From Pelomyxa schiedti (lineage: Eukaryota > Evosea > Pelobiontida > Pelomyxidae): a DNA stretch of 64,000 bases. The notes under the pieces are model-generated. The model had not been told where the DNA came from, did no database searches, and saw only the letters and a program-made list of their open reading frames with translations. Made by a program: the position numbers and the translations under genes. Shown in pieces: positions 63,096-64,000 of this stretch. Each line of letters begins with the position of its first letter. The first letter of the stretch is position 1. The DNA is taken from contig JAHLWZ010000594.1 of the NCBI GenBank assembly GCA_020536535.1, positions 885-64,884 on the forward strand, given 5' to 3'.

Positions 63096-63344
63096 ATGCG
63101 AATATTCGTGAAGACACCCGCCGGAAAGACAGTCACGCTGGAGGTTGAGCCCAGTGACACAATCGAGAATGTGAAGCACATGGTACACGACAAGGAAGGA
63201 TTCCCACCAGACACGCAGATCCTCGTGTCGGCGTTGACTGGGATGCAACTTGATAGTGGCCGAACGCTGGCCGATTGCAACACACTAGAGGGGTCGACTC
63301 TCCATTTGGTGCTCAGGATTTGCAAACTGGCCCAAAAAAGCTAA
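63096..63344 (+). CDS. Divergent ubiquitin-like protein lacking the C-terminal di-glycine
   Basis: Single exon, 82 residues. It begins [20 protein letters not shown] and [20 protein letters not shown], very close to ubiquitin. A two-residue insertion follows (VSALTGMQL in place of IFAGKQL), then [20 protein letters not shown]. Lysines 29, 48 and 63 are replaced. The end is RICKLAQKS instead of RLRGG, so neither conjugation nor processing by DUBs is possible as read. It may be a stand-alone Ubl or a decayed ubiquitin copy. Its intact frame and uniform coverage of the fold favour a functional Ubl. The TAA stop is followed by an A-rich tract and AATAAA near 63370. Confidence 0.8.
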   Translation: MRIFVKTPAGKTVTLEVEPSDTIENVKHMVHDKEGFPPDTQILVSALTGMQLDSGRTLADCNTLEGSTLHLVLRICKLAQKS

Positions 63345-63411
63345 AAAAAAAAACAAATAGACACAGACTAATAAAGAGCCTTTTTCCCTCAACCTATCTC
63401 AATGATTTTGG

Positions 63412-64000
63412 TCATAGCTCCCTCTTTGGAGGGATGTTGTGGGGCATTTCAGTTGTGGTGAGATGCAGCTCACTCTCAGTCAAAACGGGCACTTCAGTGC
63501 CAAAGTGTTCCTTGTTCTTGTGAATTCGAGAAAAATGGAGTGGACTTCTTACATGAAGGTTGGATAATATTTCAGTGAGACTAGAGTAGCTTGTCAGGTA
63601 CTCTCTCATTTTGATAAGGTCCAGTTCTCCACCGATTCTTGCGAGAAGAGATTGAGTGGCTTGTTTAATTGCATCTTCAACGGTGTCAGCTTGAGCTGTA
63701 GGCCCAACTAAACTCAATATCATCCGTTGCTTGAACTGAGTGGTAGTACATCGGAGTTACAGGTAAGAGTAGGAATATTACAGAAATAAATGTATTTAAT
63801 CCGGAGGGATGGATGATGAACTGTACCGTTGGGCCCTTGTGATCCTCGGCAGTGGAGGCAATGAGAGTACAGCACCTCACAATATTGAATAACTCGAAGG
63901 AAACTGCCCTGGGTAATTCACTTGCAGTGATTTTTCTTTCCAAATCCTGATTCATATCCCTAATCGTATTCACTACCTATAAAAACAAAACAAAACCAAA
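63412..64000 (-). CDS. C-terminal part of an unrecognised protein (truncated by the window edge)
   Basis: Two exons are visible: about 63979-63824 (VVNTIRDMNQDLERKITASE, then LPRAVSFELFNIVRCCTLIA) and about 63728-63412 (FKQRMILSLVGPTAQADTVE, DAIKQATQSLLARIGGELDL, then MREYLTSYSSLTEILSNLHV). The upstream end has a TTTTTATAG acceptor, so more exons lie to the right. It looks all-helical and soluble. No family recognised. Confidence 0.5.

Overview
The window is nuclear DNA of a protist. Nearly every gene is interrupted by short GT-AG introns (38 to about 110 nt), all three stop codons are used in their standard sense, poly(A) signals follow several genes, and the proteins are eukaryotic signalling and trafficking families. 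A fused [FeFe]-hydrogenase, a K+-independent H+-pyrophosphatase, CCR4-NOT, SRPK, YAK1, ARL8 and two-domain RRM genes suggest an anaerobic or microaerophilic amoeboid protist. An archamoeba such as a Pelomyxa or Mastigamoeba relative is my best guess, by inference only. Genes are packed tightly on both strands; I see no tRNA, rRNA, transposon or CRISPR.

Layout. 1-734 (-): EF-hand protein, cut by the left edge, with a CA-rich microsatellite intron. 828-1853 (+): CPBP/Rce1-like intramembrane protease. 2071-2694 (+): Rap1-type GTPase. 2858-6939 (-): three tandem intronless paralogues of an unrecognised family (called here the HPRCG family, type A). 7107-10918 (-): [FeFe]-hydrogenase fused to flavodoxin/FNR. 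11265-12172 (-): ARL8. 12522-13181 (-): LAMTOR3/roadblock-like. 13373-17901 (+): PP4 regulatory subunit 3. 18067-21948 (-): C2-TPR-PH-PH protein. 22686-25621 (+): SRPK kinase. 26536-28195 (+): mitotic-type cyclin. 28446-31544 (+): two-RRM protein with an apparent homopolymer frameshift. 31821-32776 (+): Rab-like GTPase with an N-myristoylation-type start and no prenylation cysteine. 33249-36279 (+): beta-propeller protein. 36398-39012 (+): two type B members of the HPRCG family, the first decayed. 39097-41769 (-): H+-pyrophosphatase. 42274-47628 (-): coiled-coil/WD40/zinc-finger/Sec7/PH Arf-GEF. 47945-48451 (+): small three-TM protein. 48659-50188 (+): type C HPRCG member with a 35-nt inverted repeat across its stop codon. 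50333-51837 (-): CAF1/CNOT7 deadenylase. 52144-53923 (+): SPFH/band-7 protein. 54102-54981 (-): small membrane protein. 55234-56126 (+): tandem FYVE genes. 56221-56900 (+): small SANT-like protein. 57135-61623 (-): YAK1/DYRK kinase. 61922-62904 (-): phytol/dolichol-kinase-like protein. 63096-63344 (+): ubiquitin-like protein without the GG tail. 63412 to the right edge (-): partial unknown.

How the genes fit together. Many products belong to small-GTPase and endolysosomal membrane traffic (Rap1, ARL8, LAMTOR3, the Rab-like protein, the Sec7 Arf-GEF, FYVE, PH/C2 and SPFH proteins). A second group concerns RNA and signalling (SRPK, YAK1, PP4R3, CAF1, the RRM protein, cyclin). The hydrogenase and pyrophosphatase point to PPi- and H2-based energy metabolism. 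The most novel element is the HPRCG family: six copies at three places, with full-length similarity between types A and B, local near-identity suggesting gene conversion, one decayed copy, and no function I can assign.
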